Notes: generated by a model not told the origin, from the letters alone. DNA of 64,000 bases from Ilyonectria destructans (GCA_020740775.1 JAHEWK010000002.1:1178001-1242000); one strand, 5' to 3'. Shown: positions 34,220-45,983, counted from the first letter of the stretch. Program-made: numbers and translations.

Positions 34220-35509
34220 TTATTGCACTTCGTCTATGAAACCATTCCTCCACTTGCCGAGGTTCCAGATCCCGTCGCATATCCAGCTGCCCTTCTCGAA
34301 ACTCCAGAGAAACTCGGGTATCCTGTCGAGCCGGGATTTGTACCGGCTTGTCAGCCCCATTGAGTGCAGAAAGTCGGACCAGCGCAGTGTCCAGGCCGGC
34401 GTTGCTTCCAGCCCGCTGAAGGGCGGAGTCGGCTTGACGCCACGCTCATCGAAGCACTCGGCCACCTTGAACCAAAGCCGCTTCTCTTTTAGTTGGTGAA
34501 CTGCAATGGCGTCGCGGCCGGCAATGGCATGACGCGTCGAATTGGGGTGCGTCGTCTCCCGCGCCCACGCTCTCCCGTCCCCGCGCGAGTCCATGTCGTC
34601 ATAGTCAAACTTCTCCGTGCCTCTAAAGTTGACAAAGTTAGCTTGCTCTCGGCCCTTAAGCATCAGCGTCGCCACCGCCATGTCCTCGCCTGTCACGACG
34701 TAGAACTTGCTTTGCAGCGACGCCAGCAACTCCACCATGTCCCACGTTACCGTGTACATGGCGCCGTGGGGAAAGACAAGGTCCCAGGAGCGGGAGTAGA
34801 ACAACTCTCCAATTACCGTCCGCTTGACCGTTGCCGTATAACGTCCGACCTCATTGGACATCCTCGGCGCAAGGAACTTGTCCCAGAACCCACGCGCGTT
34901 CAGCCACAGATCGGTGTCCATCTTTGAGACGAACTCGTATTTCTGTCCCTGATGGACTAGCCACTTGTAAAACTCGAGCGTCTTGATCGTGTTCGCTGTC
35001 ACGTCGTCTTCTCGGAGGTGGTCTAGCACGATGATGTCGCCAAAAGTCCGGTTTTCCATGGCAACAATTTCAGTCCATCGAGGTCCCGGGCTGGACACGA
35101 CGAAGCGCTTGTCGAAAGGCAAATCTCGGTAGACTTTCATCCAGGTCGATCTTATCATCATCCGGCGTTCAACATCTTCAGCGGCGCACATCACTGCCGC
35201 TAGCCAAGGATGTGACTGATTGCTGTGGTCATGGTCGCTCGAAGGTAGCATCATCGGCGACTCAGGGAAGGGCTCCAACGGATATAGTGTAGTAGGGGCA
35301 TCGTGTACGACTTTGCCATGGAGGACAAGCCCGGAATTTGGTGCTTCGAATGGTGCGTGGTGGGCGTAATGTTTCTTGAGTAGAGAGGGGACGAGAAGCA
35401 AGGTCATAAGAAGGCAAAGGATGACGATGCGGATGCATCGTTTTGGGACACATTGTAGATATGACCATGGAGCATGGGAGGCCGGAGAATGGGATCTTTT
35501 TGAGAACAT
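34220..35509 (-). CDS. GT31-like beta-1,3-galactosyltransferase family protein (type II membrane)
   Basis: Single exon, 429 aa, ATG at 35509. Residues 1-24 are a basic cytoplasmic tail, ~26-44 a membrane anchor (IRIVILCLLMTLLLVPSLL), and the rest a lumenal domain. GT31-type features are RRMMIRSTWM at ~115-124, FGDIIVLDHLREDD at ~156-169, TANTIKTLEFYKWL and KMDTDLWLN, with D198-T199-D200 as the metal-binding DxD. VTGEDMAVATLML is the usual acidic motif near the C-terminal part. A Golgi glycosyltransferase moving a sugar onto glycan chains is the likely role; the sugar and acceptor cannot be told. Length is normal for fungal members. Confidence 0.85.
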   Translation of the reverse strand: MFSKRSHSPASHAPWSYLQCVPKRCIRIVILCLLMTLLLVPSLLKKHYAHHAPFEAPNSGLVLHGKVVHDAPTTLYPLEPFPESPMMLPSSDHDHSNQSHPWLAAVMCAAEDVERRMMIRSTWMKVYRDLPFDKRFVVSSPGPRWTEIVAMENRTFGDIIVLDHLREDDVTANTIKTLEFYKWLVHQGQKYEFVSKMDTDLWLNARGFWDKFLAPRMSNEVGRYTATVKRTVIGELFYSRSWDLVFPHGAMYTVTWDMVELLASLQSKFYVVTGEDMAVATLMLKGREQANFVNFRGTEKFDYDDMDSRGDGRAWARETTHPNSTRHAIAGRDAIAVHQLKEKRLWFKVAECFDERGVKPTPPFSGLEATPAWTLRWSDFLHSMGLTSRYKSRLDRIPEFLWSFEKGSWICDGIWNLGKWRNGFIDEVQ

Positions 35510-36696
35510 CGTACAGAGAGAGTGTTAAGATCCTCACTTCATGGATTGACGAGACGAGGAGGGAGCCCAAACCCTAGAGGCGAGAGAAGGCAACTTATAC
35601 ACAACCAAGTAACACACAGCCCGGTTTGGGCTCAGGCTGAGGTACATCAGGATGAAGTACATGGGGCTCATACACAGCCAACCCTGTGAGGCTAGTGACA
35701 GCGGGCTGCCGTGTAGAAGATCCTAATACGACACGGGCCAACAGCTCTGGGGACCGAGAGACGGCAACATGTGGGCTATGTCCCATTTCGGCGTACGCCA
35801 AGAGCCACGCTCCAGATGATCTTCTCATCTCAATGAAGAGACCTGTCAACTTGGTGGGCCTAAAACTCCTCGTACTGTAAATGCTTGGTCCTGGTCCTTC
35901 AGCCACCCCCTAGTAGTCAACTTCAGCGGGGCTGATGAAACAACAAGGCGATAGCTTTAGCACTAACACACGGAGCAAAAGGGGCTAAAAAAAGAAACGA
36001 CCCGTGGCCATTGAAGATCTCCGAGGTTCTCCAACCCGCTTGTAGTTTAGGGTAGGCAGACAATGAAGATCAACACTTGCCATCTGACTAACCATATGTC
36101 ATTGAACGCCACTCGAGGCATTCTGGAATGTATGTGCGCTTGAAAGTATATTCATTACATCTGCGTAGATGTATGACCCAGTTTGGACTGGGAAATCCTG
36201 GGTGAACATATTGACCCTCGTAATTTGAGCCTTTTACGAAACGGTAAAGTACAACACGAGAAGAGAATACAAGAGCAGATGAGACCCTCAAGTCTTTCCC
36301 AAAAAAAAATTGTAGATTCAAATGCGGCAGGCGGAACGAACCATAATGTAATCCCGAGGTCCGATCCCTCACAAGAGACTATCCAATCACTAGAGCTCTA
36401 TAGAACGCCTTCATCGCCTCTCCAACTCCTAATGCACCTTATTCATACAGCTGAATCGCCAGTTCGGCTCCCTCTAGCACCCCCCTCCTCCCGGCCGATT
36501 TCACGGCTATCTCGGTACGATGACCGTAGAGAGCTTTCGCCAGCACTGGATCCGTGCGATGGCTGCCTGCCCCGGTTTCTCCACCATCCCAATGTAAAGA
36601 GGCTGCCTAGAGTCTCTGACGTGGTTGAGCTTCTATGTCGAAGATGTCTACGAGCAACGAGGCCTGGGAAGCCAGTGCTTTTCCTTCGTCGTCTAG
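35510..36696. other. Intergenic region between two minus-strand genes
   Basis: About 1.2 kb, containing the promoter of the glycosyltransferase gene (right after 35510) and the 3' UTR of the NIPA-like gene. No gene is supported. Confidence 0.6.
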
Positions 36697-38100
36697 TCAA
36701 TTTCCGTGTGGTGAAGACTCGGCGCTGGGTCCGGATTCCTCGCCCAAAGGTGGAGCAGGCAATGACCTCCTTTGAGCAAGCAAAGGTGATGACTCGCTGA
36801 ATCCTGGCATCGTACTGGAACGTCGTCGATTTGAAGGAGAGCCTGGTTCATCGCGGTCTTCTAACTCGCCCCAGATCTCTGCACGCTCAGCCCAACGCGA
36901 GCTTCTCTTGCGTGAGGGTGTCATCGGTGTAATTTCGCCATTTGCAGGAAATGTATGGTAGGTCGATGGTCGTCCGCTTTCATCCGCAATTGCATGATCG
37001 GAACCCAGCAAAGACTCTTCTTCTCCTTCGGTATCCTCGACAAGGCCAAGTCCGGGCGCCAAGGATGATTGACCAACTCCAGGTGTATGTTGTTCGTCGC
37101 TGAGTCGCCATGATAGGGCGAGCACGCCCGATAATAATATAACGGTGCCAAAGGCAATGAGAGAACCGCGCAGAGGTGAAATTAGGCTGGTTTGGTTGAA
37201 GTAGATCAAACCGTCAAGAATCGCAATGATGTTGTAGACACAGAAAACCAGGGGATAGAGGACCGAGGTGGAGACCAGCTTGAGGCCTCGGTGTAAGTAG
37301 TATAGTTGGCACAAGGCCAAAGTGACAAGGGCCATAACAATTGCCCAGGACTCCCAATGGGCGAATTGGTTGCGTCCCGCAATTGTTTTGATGACCAGCT
37401 CGACGGAGGATTTGGCGAATAGGAGCGCATGGGCCGATAAGTCCCCACTGATCACGCCGTAAGTAATACCCCGAGCAAGCCGGAATCTAGCATCGTGCGA
37501 GATGCTTGAAACGTTGTTGATAATGTCGATGGCCAATGCAAGGGAGATGACGAAGAGTGCCTGGAATATCATCCAAATCACGTACGGTCTCCGTCCCAAC
37601 AGTTCGAGCAACTCTTTTAGATCATGCGCCGGCTCGGGGATGGCGCCAAATATAGCAATGAGTATCGCGCCGGTTGTAACAAGGAGCGTGCCGGAGAGAG
37701 ACCAGCTAGTAAACGGCTCGCTGAGTATCAGGGATGCGCAAATCGAGTTGAAGACCAGGCCAGCGGCCTGGAGGGTTGAGAGGACAGGGAGTGGCAGCGT
37801 CGAGATTTGAACGGTGCTCCCCAGAAGGTTCGCCACAATAAACATCCCCATTCCAATCTGCCATCTCCTCCTGCGATACGGTGGTCGGCGGACATCGAGA
37901 GGTCCCTTTTCGTCTTCGAGGATATGCGACTTTCGCTGCAACGTCAATCCCAGGCTCTGGACACTGGTCGATAGCAATCCCACAATAATTCCGAGCTACA
38001 ACGGGTCCATTAGCGGAATGTTCCTGGGGCCAACACGCGATGTCTCCGTCCAACATACAGCTATGCTCCCGCCCGCAGAGATGCCGCCGAGCAACCCCAT
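36697..38100 (-). CDS. NIPA-like magnesium transporter (DUF803)
   Basis: Predicted 446 aa from minus-strand exons 38100-38059 and 37995-36697. The 63-bp intron has GTATGT/TAG borders and a GCTAATG branch point, and joins MGLLGGISAGGSIA to LGIIVGLLSTSVQSLGLTLQRKSH. That junction forms the typical first helix and the LGLTLQRKSH turn of the NIPA/DUF803 family. Eight to nine hydrophobic helices follow, for example WQIGMGMFIVANLLGS, SGTLLVTTGAILIAIFG, WMIFQALFVISLALAI and LYPLVFCVYNIIAILDGLIYF. The last ~130 residues are a hydrophilic Ser/Pro/Arg-rich tail. Human NIPA proteins move Mg2+. The fungal substrate is inferred. It shares a divergent promoter with V-ATPase subunit E. Confidence 0.9.
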
Positions 38101-38239
38101 TGCACCTGCTCCAGGTCCGAGGTCATCTGGCAGTGAAGAGTTGAAGCGGATCGCTAGAGCTGTCGCATAGGAAATCGTCGCGGTCGAATGTATACAGGGT
38201 CGCCAGGGTCCGAGGTCGGGAAACTTTGTTGAGGAGCGT

Positions 38240-38247
38240 TGACGTCA
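38240..38247. promoter_or_regulatory. CRE-type site TGACGTCA
   Basis: A perfect palindromic TGACGTCA, the consensus of ATF/CREB-type bZIP factors. It lies 140 bp from the NIPA-like start codon and 627 bp from the vma4 start codon. Function is inferred from the motif only. Confidence 0.45.
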
Positions 38248-38544
38248 AGACTCGAGGATGGCGCTGCTGCAAGGGCAAGCTGACGCCTTGACCGTAGGAT
38301 CGCGGGAGGGAACTGGAGCCTGCTGACGATAGGGGACCGCGGGCCGCGGGCACCCAGGTAACGGGAGCGCGTAATTGGAGACGGAACGGGCCTCCTTGGT
38401 TAAGAATAGCAATAGTCCTGATGCAATCGGTGTCTGTTGGAGTTAATAACAAGTCGGGGTACGCCTGACCTCAGGCATGCAACACGAGACTCTGCCGCCA
38501 CTTTAGCTGTCGCAGCTCGCCCCAGGACGGGTGTGGCGGTGCGA

Positions 38545-38571
38545 TCACATGATGTCATGTGACCGACGTCA
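38545..38571. promoter_or_regulatory. Inverted repeat TCACATGA-TG-TCATGTGA with adjacent CRE-like site
   Basis: Two perfect 8-bp arms at 38545-38552 and 38555-38562 are separated by TG. They contain CACATG/CATGTG E-box-like hexamers. CGACGTCA, one base from a full CRE, follows at 38564-38571. The site lies ~310 bp upstream of the vma4 ATG. The arrangement suggests dimer binding, but the factor is unknown. Confidence 0.4.
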
Positions 38572-38873
38572 TCAGGCTCTGAGTGGCCAGGCAGCCAGCA
38601 GAGTGGGGGCGCTTCGGCCTGGAGCTGTGGCTGCATCCCGCTAAGCTGGTGTTTCCTTGGGAACTTGTCCATGGCCGAGTCGACAGCTTGGCCCTGGCGT
38701 CACAGCTCCTGCACTCCACCCGCAACTGCTCGCCGTGTCTCCCTCACTCTCGCCGTCTCCATCCCCATCCGTCATCCTCGAGGCCATCGCTCGCCTTTCG
38801 CAACATCCTGCGCGGCCGTCCCCGTTTTTGCTTTCGCCTGTCGATTCCCCGCTGTCCCCCCTAAGCCGCCATC

Positions 38874-39702
38874 ATGTCGCAAGCATTGTCCGACCAGCAG
38901 GTAGGTTGCCCAACGACGCCGCAAGTGTCATCATCAGCCATCTCCCTCACCGGGCGGGCCGCTAACGTGCCGCAACGTCTCACCAGGTCGAAAATGAGCT
39001 CCGCAAGATGACCGCGTTCATCAGGCAGGAAGCTATGGAGAAGGCCCGCGAGATCGAGATCAAGGCCAACGAGGAGTTCGAGATCGAGAAGTCCAAGCTC
39101 GTCCGCCAGGAGACCGATGCCATCGACGGCCAATACGAGAAGAAGTTCAAGCAGGCCACCATGTCTCAGCAGATTACCCGCTCGACTGTCGCCAACAAGA
39201 CCCGCCTCAAGGTTCTCGGCGCCCGACAGGAGCTGCTCGACAGCATATTCGAGGATGCCACCAAGAAGCTCGCCGAGGGCACCAAGGATAAGGTGAAGCA
39301 CCAGAAGGCGCTCAAGGGTCTGATCCTCGAGGGATTCTACGCCCTCAATGAGCCCGAGCTGGAGATCAAATCACGGAAGAAGGACTTTGATCTGGTGAAG
39401 AAGGCTATTGAGGAGGCCGCCAAGGAGTACAAGAAGGAGGTGGGCAAGGACGTTGCGGCCAAGATTATCGAGGACGACCCTCTACCCGACTCACTGTACG
39501 TGCATGCGGGAATATTTGAAACCATTAATACAGTAGCTAACATGACAATAGTGCGGGCGGCGTCATCATCATCGGCGGAGATGGAAAGATCGAGATTGAC
39601 AACACCTTCGAGACCCGATTGAAGCTCCTCGAGGACTCCGCCGCTCCCGCGGTGCGTGAGGCTCTGTTCGGGAAGAACCCGAACCGTAAGTTCGTCGACT
39701 AA
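38874..39702 (+). CDS. vma4: V-type proton ATPase subunit E
   Basis: Predicted 228 aa from exons 38874-38900, 38987-39495 and 39552-39702. The introns (86 and 56 bp) have GTAGGT/CAG and GTACGT/TAG borders and CTAAC branch points. The first exon encodes only MSQALSDQQ. Residues ~10-110 form the long basic/acidic helix of the peripheral stalk (VENELRKMTAFIRQEAMEKA... then AATMSQQITRS-type turn). The C-terminal globular part carries AGGVIIIGGDGKIEIDNT and ends FGKNPNRKFVD, both typical of the family. Subunit E links the V1 head to the V0 stator in the vacuolar membrane. Length matches yeast Vma4 (233 aa). Its 3' end faces the next gene, 308 bp away. Confidence 0.97.
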
Positions 39703-40010
39703 ATCCTCAATGGTCCCGTCGGCCCATGAGTTTACCACCTACACACCAAGGGAGTGCACGGCGACAGAGGAGGCATTTCTTCATCGCAAGACTCGAGTTG
39801 TTAATCAGTCCACGCTCTGTAGCTTAGAGGCTGTATCATACGGTTACTGTTTTTCTGGTTGCTGGAATTGGCTCGTGTTATAGTCATTAAACTACGAGAT
39901 CTCTCATACATCATTCTCGCCTGATAATCCTGACAACGGCATGGTCTTCTCTGGCCACTGATGGCCTTCGTAGGCACGAGATATTCCAAGCGCAACATTA
40001 ACTGTTATCC
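39703..40010. other. 3' intergenic region of convergent genes
   Basis: 308 bp holding the two facing 3' UTRs. Nothing else is visible. Confidence 0.7.
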
Positions 40011-41940
40011 CTATAACCCCGCAACAACGATGGTGTCTCCAACCCCAAGCGGTAGCGATGGCTCCGTCGGCTTTGGCTCTGATGTCTTTGACTCTGGTGC
40101 CTTGCGGAGGAAATTCTTCATGTAGTTCTGTTGTTTCGGCAGAGACGTGTCTTTCTTCTCCCCCAGGAATTCGTAATGGTTTTCTCTGGCCTTCTTCCGC
40201 GTCCGGACGGTGTGAGCAAGCCGTTGCTGGACCCAATCGATAACGCTCTTCGCCTCCGTGCGAGTCAACTTCATGCCTGTGTCATTGATCATCTTCCAGA
40301 TCTGTCGCAGGCGACCGACCAACTCGTCGATATCCGCGTTGAACTGCTTCTCGACTTCGGGGTCGTCGGTTTTCACAAAGGAGCCGTCATCGACGGCAAT
40401 GTTGATAAGGATGATGCCGGCTTGGAGTTCGGCAAAGTCTGTATTGGGCCCAACTGCAAAGTCATCTTCTGCTAGGCGGTTGATAATGCCTGGTATGGTT
40501 ATGAATCTGTCGGGGTGGTGGCGACCAAGTGTTGGATCGCCAAACAGAAATACCACGGCGAGTCGTCGTCTCAGCTCGTGTGCCGTTGCCTTGCTTACTG
40601 GAAGGCAGGCAAGAGCGTTCACTCTCACAGACTGAGCCCTGGTGATAGTATGTAGCAGGGAGCAGGTTTCGAAGCACTAGCGGATTGATCAGTGAATGAA
40701 GCGATTGAAAATAGGAAAGACTCACGAATGTGTCCCAATGTGGACGAGGAATGGCACCAAATAGAGCCTCGACAGTATCTTCATACTCCACGAGGAGATC
40801 GATATTGTAAATGAGGAATTTGTCCATGGACATCCGTAACAGTGTCTGGGATGCGTAGGACACAGCAGATAGAGACATGAATCGCGCCATGGCCTTTAGG
40901 AGTGCGAGGAAATGCCCAAGGCAGGACCATTCACGATCCTGGTATGGCTCTATCCTGAGCTTTGAGACGGTCAACTTGGATTTCGGTTGCTCGAGCTCGG
41001 AAGTGGCGCCAAGGAGTAAGAACAGCTGCTCTAATCGGTGGGGCGTCACTCGTTTCTCGATCTGCTCCGGGCAGCTGCCGAGAAGATTGCAGTACTCTTG
41101 CCTGATGAGACTCGATCTTTGGACGCATAGTTCGTCTAGCATCCAGTCGAATAGCGCGTCTGGCAAGCCTCCATGCATCGTAATAAGGGTCATGAGCACC
41201 CCAGAGGCGAGGTGCTGCTCGCGGGTGTTCTCATCTCCTTGGGTTAACAGATTCCAAGGGCTCTTGACTCTCTTGGGAACAGTTACAGCAGGAGGGTTAT
41301 ACTCCTCACGAAAGAAGCAGTATCGGGATTGTGACTGGCCCCCCTCGGATCTTTGGACTGCCCTGAGGACTTTCTGCGCATCATGGCCACCCTCATTCTT
41401 AACGATTCCTTCTAGCGTATCACGAGATGCCTCGCCGGTGGGTGCCAGATCTGCTTCATCATAGAGCTCAGCAAGCGCGGTGGCTCTCATCGAGCTTGCG
41501 TTGGTGGCGTTGTCTTTCCGCGCATCCTTGGCCAGGGCTCTGAGGTCGAACTTGTGCTTTGGGGTGAGGGTTAGTGGGGAAGAAGGGAACTCGATGGCAG
41601 TTCGCTTGGCCCTTGGGGTAGCAAAGAGATTCTTTGACGGTGAATAGGCCTTTGTGCCTGGACGGCCACGTCCTAGGATGGCAGACAGGTCCTCGAGCGA
41701 GTCATCTGACGACGCACCAAAGTCATCGTCGTCGTCTGAAGCGCCAATCTCAAAGTCCCGGGTAAGCGGTGTCCGTGACTTGGCCGGGGTGTTGCGCTGG
41801 CTGAACGGAGATGATGGAGGTATCGGCGACGGAGACGGAGGATCCGAGGCTTGGGGTTCCAGCGGTGCCTGGGGAGTCTGCGGCCTGGCCACCGGCCGGA
41901 AGAAGCTCATGATGCTCCCATTTTTGGCTGGTTGAGACAT
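40011..41940 (-). CDS. Conserved nuclear-type protein, possible SMC5/6-associated (CANIN/FAM178-like) factor with PIP-like motifs
   Basis: Predicted 626 aa from minus-strand exons 41940-40726 and 40676-40011. The 49-bp intron has GTGAGT/TAG borders; codons match in phase and give HWDTF-CFETCSLL. The start at 41940 (MSQPAKNGSIMSFFRPV) is the first ATG; upstream frame has only non-ATG codons. Residues 1-150 are disordered with an acidic DDDDDFGASSDDS tract. Residues ~230-540 form an all-helical domain (PWNLLTQGDENTREQH, GLPDALFDWMLDELCV, FLIYNIDLLVEYEDTVEAL, ELRRRLAVVFLFGD). The layout resembles the CANIN/FAM178 domain of SLF2-type SMC5/6 loaders, but I am not certain. NGSIMSFF at ~7-14 and QNYMKNFL near the C-terminus fit the PCNA-interacting pattern Qxx[ILM]xx[FY][FLY], the first with N for Q. 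A role at replication forks or damaged DNA is an inference. Confidence 0.75.
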
Positions 41941-44226
41941 GATGCGCCTTGGCCGAGCAGGAGCACGCTGGGGGCTGGCGACGCGACCAGACGTTGAGGG
42001 TCTCCGTGTCCGAAGGCCCGGAAGGTGGAGCAATTCACCGTCGTCGTCGTGGGTTGGCAAGGGTCCGGCCGGAGGGTGTCTCGACAATCGCGTCGCTCGC
42101 TCCGGGTAACACAAGCCACAAACGCTTCACGTGTGGCGTGCAATACGACCAAGGTGGCTCAGGTAGCTCGCAGGCTGCAGCGAGTGACATGCCCACTATC
42201 AGAATGCGCTTACCTCATCTAACCGGAAGGCGCAGCATGTTTCGGTGTGGCGCCGGCCCCAGGTGCTAAGAATCCGCGGATGGAGACATTTCCAACGAGG
42301 GTGATGCATTCGTCTACTGACCCCTTTCTCTAACTTATTAGCCCCAGCCATCGTTGTAGATCTCTCCGCTGATAACCACCTCCCTCTAACGGCGTCCTAT
42401 TTTAAGTAGCGTTGGTTCGTACGCGGCAACTGGTGTCCTTGCCGCCATTTTAGGCTTCAGGCGTTGTACCTTGTTCGCGGGCCATGAGGGGAAGCGGGCG
42501 TCTGCTGCATCTGCTCATCTCTGACGGACCAGGGTGGCGAAGCCTCACCAGCAACACCAACGGATGATGCGAGCATCGTGTATCAAAAAGGGGTCGCGAC
42601 CTTGGCGTCAAGCACATTGAAGCCAAGAGGGATCTCCAGGGACTGGGACTCCATGGGGCCGCGGGCTCCGATCCATTCCAATCCGCCGTGGCGGTAAGAC
42701 ATACAGTCTATTGCACAAATAGTCCATTGACGATTGTGCTTGTGGAATGTGTCTAATGATAGGGCTGGTATGTGACCTCGTTTCGAGATGCGGCATGCGA
42801 CGACTATCTATTGTGTTTAAGGCTTGTCGGCTGCGACTGTAATGATACACGTATTTGGTGTCGTGCTGCAGATCAACCCGCACGACCCTTTTGGATCATC
42901 GCATTCGTCAATTGTCAAGGTAGATCATCATAGTGTGCTTGCTTTTGGATAACTACGGAGTATGTTCACGTTCATTGGGTCTCGGCGCCGTGGCAGGCAG
43001 CTAGATGAAGATGCTGTATCCAACAGCCCGCTGTTTGTTTCCTGGAGTCTAGAACTTGGGCATGGACCCATGAACTTCGGAGGGAGTGAGGCTTAGATGC
43101 CTACTAGCGGAATGGAATCCAATACGATGCTCACCGTCGCCCATGGGGCATTTCCGAGAGATGCCTGGGGAGTGTCCAATCCGACGGGGGATTTCTCGAA
43201 ATCGCAGATTACATTGCGCAGCGTTTCGTTGCTTTTGGTAGTTTGGTTCACAGACGATCTCTTAGCCGGGCCAGGTCGCTGGAAATTTGAAGCTGCACGC
43301 CAAGGGGACCCCTGGCCAGGGTCGCCCGGAGCTGGAGTCTGAGAGGCAGGAGGAGACCGGGTACTGAACGGATTGGGAGAAGCGGGTTTGTACCGTCGCA
43401 AGGGGTCCGGAATGGCCCAGCCGCGGTGTGTGCACCGAACGATGGGCGCATCATGAAGACGGCTGCGATGAAGAGTGTCGGTGCACTCGTGTGACCAGTT
43501 TGAGCTGGCGCCGGCAGCGAGGTCATAACGGGGCTTGGGGGACCCTCGATTTCTATTCGGATTAGCACCGAAGGATGGACGCTTACCAAGAAGCCTGAAT
43601 CGAGGATTTGCGAATGTCGATATGGCTGTGGATACAAACTACGTACGTAGGTAGCAATGGGGCCAGCCACGGCGAAGCCGCGAAATGGCGATGCGGTGCG
43701 GGAGTGATGGCCCCGCTGCTAGCTCCAAATGTCCATTGCTTGATTGCTGCCACCCGGACAGAATGGGGGTCTGTCGCACGTAATTAACCCCCGAGAACCC
43801 GACAAACCCGGACGTAAGACCCTGTGTCCGCAGTGTCCACGATTGACGGCGCCGAAGGAGAAATGCGGTTCCCAAGGTGGGAAGTTGGAATAGAGCAGTC
43901 GGGGACCGAACAGGCCGAAGACAACCGACAACACTACACCCCGGAGAAGAGCAATGCCATGATATGGGACTACATCAACCTTCGGGTTCCTCGAGGTCTC
44001 CGGTCACGGCCAAGACGGGAGCGATGGAACTGCCGGATGCACTTATGAGCGCCATTCGGGCGAAGAACCTGGAGCGGCGAGAAAGCGCGGATGATGACAT
44101 GTGCAACGCCAATGCAAAGCCATAATCCACTTAATTGCTTCGTGGGGCTGGATGGGTCGGTCGGATCGTTCATCTCTGGATGAGGCGGATGGAGATCTGG
44201 GCCGACGCCGACAGCCCAATCACTGT

Positions 44227-44258
44227 CGGCGACTTACGGCGACTTGCGGCGACTTGCG
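44227..44258. repeat. 10-bp repeat CGGCGACTTR x3
   Basis: Three adjacent copies, CGGCGACTTA, CGGCGACTTG and CGGCGACTTG, followed by CG (R = A/G). Intergenic. Confidence 0.85.
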
Positions 44259-45959
44259 TATGATCCGCGCCGAATGTATGCTTATACTTTCTTGAATAGC
44301 AAAAACTGAATGGTGGTGTGGAGGAATGGCAACTACAAAGCCAAAAAAAAAAAAGCGAGGGAGATTGAGATATGGCCCTAGACTCAAATACGGGAGGCTA
44401 TGGGCCTCGACAGCAGACCGGTTTGGTGGTGGATTGAAAGGATCGGCTCCGATAATTTCTGACGCAGCATTCGCACCCTACTCTGGCCTGTGGCCCTGTC
44501 AAATTGAAGCATCCAAAGGCCCAAGATATGGTAAGCCTAGCGACACACAGCCCAGGGACAACTTGGTTGTTCTTGTTGGCTGCAAGGCCCCCGGTCACCA
44601 GGGACTCGGGGCTGGCATCAGCTTCCAGGGACGTCCTCCGTTGGCGAGTGGGCACTTTTGGGCGAGCGAGTCTCAGCTTAAGCCCACAGGCGTCAAGACT
44701 AACGCGGCCTGGTACCAATCCGTGACGACAACGCTCTGTCATCGGCGGCGCTAGCAGCGCCCTGTCGTGGCTTACATTATCAAGACAAATAGGTAGGCCA
44801 GTCGCGCGGCCGCGGGATGGAAGATTTGTGATCGTGGATGGCAGCCATTGCAAAATGCGCGCTGCGGACGATTGCTGCGGACGATGCTGCGGATGCTGCG
44901 GCAGTTGCTGTCTAATCAATGTGTTGCAGGGTGCTGACTGTGTCGACGGCCACTCGGCGGCCGGCTGATGCAGGTGCGAAAGTGCGACAAGTGGACGATG
45001 CGAGCGGAGCGCGAAGGAGTGCAGGCTTGGGCATGGGCCCGTCGTACGTGTATGCCTCGTACCGACGTAATTACTGTACTTCCGACAACACCAGATCACT
45101 GACGAATTCTGTCACCAACGGCCGAGACAAGAGGCACGCGGGGCGGGCGGCTGGCTACAACCTTAGGTTGGCAACCAAGCTTAGACTTAAGACTGGGCTC
45201 TCAGAGCAGCCTGGCAGCGCTCTGGACACACCTGCGCGTGGCGGCCTGGGCTTCTAGACACGGCGCGTCTCCCTGCGCGCCCTGCCTATTGCCCTTTTCT
45301 CTTGGCCTGTTACGCCCTCTGCAAACCAGGGCCCAGGGGGCGTGTGTGAGGTGCCTCAAGGGGGCCAGGCAAATACCAGCCCAGGGCGACGGCAGCAGAA
45401 ATAAAAATGAAAAGCATTGCTGGACTCGACGTGAATAGCTGCGCCAGCCTCTGACATGCCCTCAAACTACGAAGCCGCGGGAGGGACAGTGCTAGCGCTC
45501 CTTCGCTACCCCGTGCTGGCTGCGTGATGCGTGATGCGTGAATGCGAGTTTGCAGGGTCGAGGATACCTTGGGATCTGGGCTGGGCTGGTCCTGGCCTAC
45601 CACAAAGGAACAGGTACGGCGGCCAGGGAGCGTCGGGGATCTGATACCTGGCATCTTTGATGGAATTGCTGACCGACGCGACCGACACGACCGAAAAGCC
45701 CGCCCCGTGCTTCCGGCCTGTCAGTCTGTCGGGCGAATTTTAGCGGGATGGCCGCTGAAAGTGGCTGGCCAGTTGTGTTGCTCATCAGGGACGATGCTCT
45801 GCTACTAATCGGTACGCGTCGCATGGGAGGAGGCACGTACGTAGGGGGCGTCTATCGTAAAGGGGGGGAGGGCCTCCCTCCGTGATTCCTTTGGTGGACG
45901 GTACCCCACTGAACGGTGATGAAGGAAGGCCATGGAGGGTCGGAGGGAGCGAGACCGCG

Positions 45960-45983
45960 GGAGAGAGAGAGAGAGAGAGAGAG
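45960..45983. repeat. (GA)n microsatellite
   Basis: Twelve uninterrupted GA dinucleotides in intergenic DNA, followed by GGAGGGA. Confidence 0.9.

Larger units (their letters stand above)
38101..38873. other. Shared divergent promoter of the NIPA-like gene and vma4
   Basis: 773 bp between the two start codons. It contains a palindromic CRE-type site, an 8-bp inverted repeat with E-box-like cores, a second CRE-like site, and a CT-rich leader (38700-38870) just before vma4. Confidence 0.7.

Noticed and set aside
38861..39301. 146-codon antisense frame over V-ATPase subunit E
   Set aside because: Leu-rich mirror of the sense helical codons; the sense gene is certain and fully explains the region.
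41941..42114. N-terminal extension of the PIP-motif protein (58 codons)
   Set aside because: It begins at a TTG, has no ATG, is Arg/Pro-rich without similarity signs, and the first ATG at 41940 gives a sensible start.
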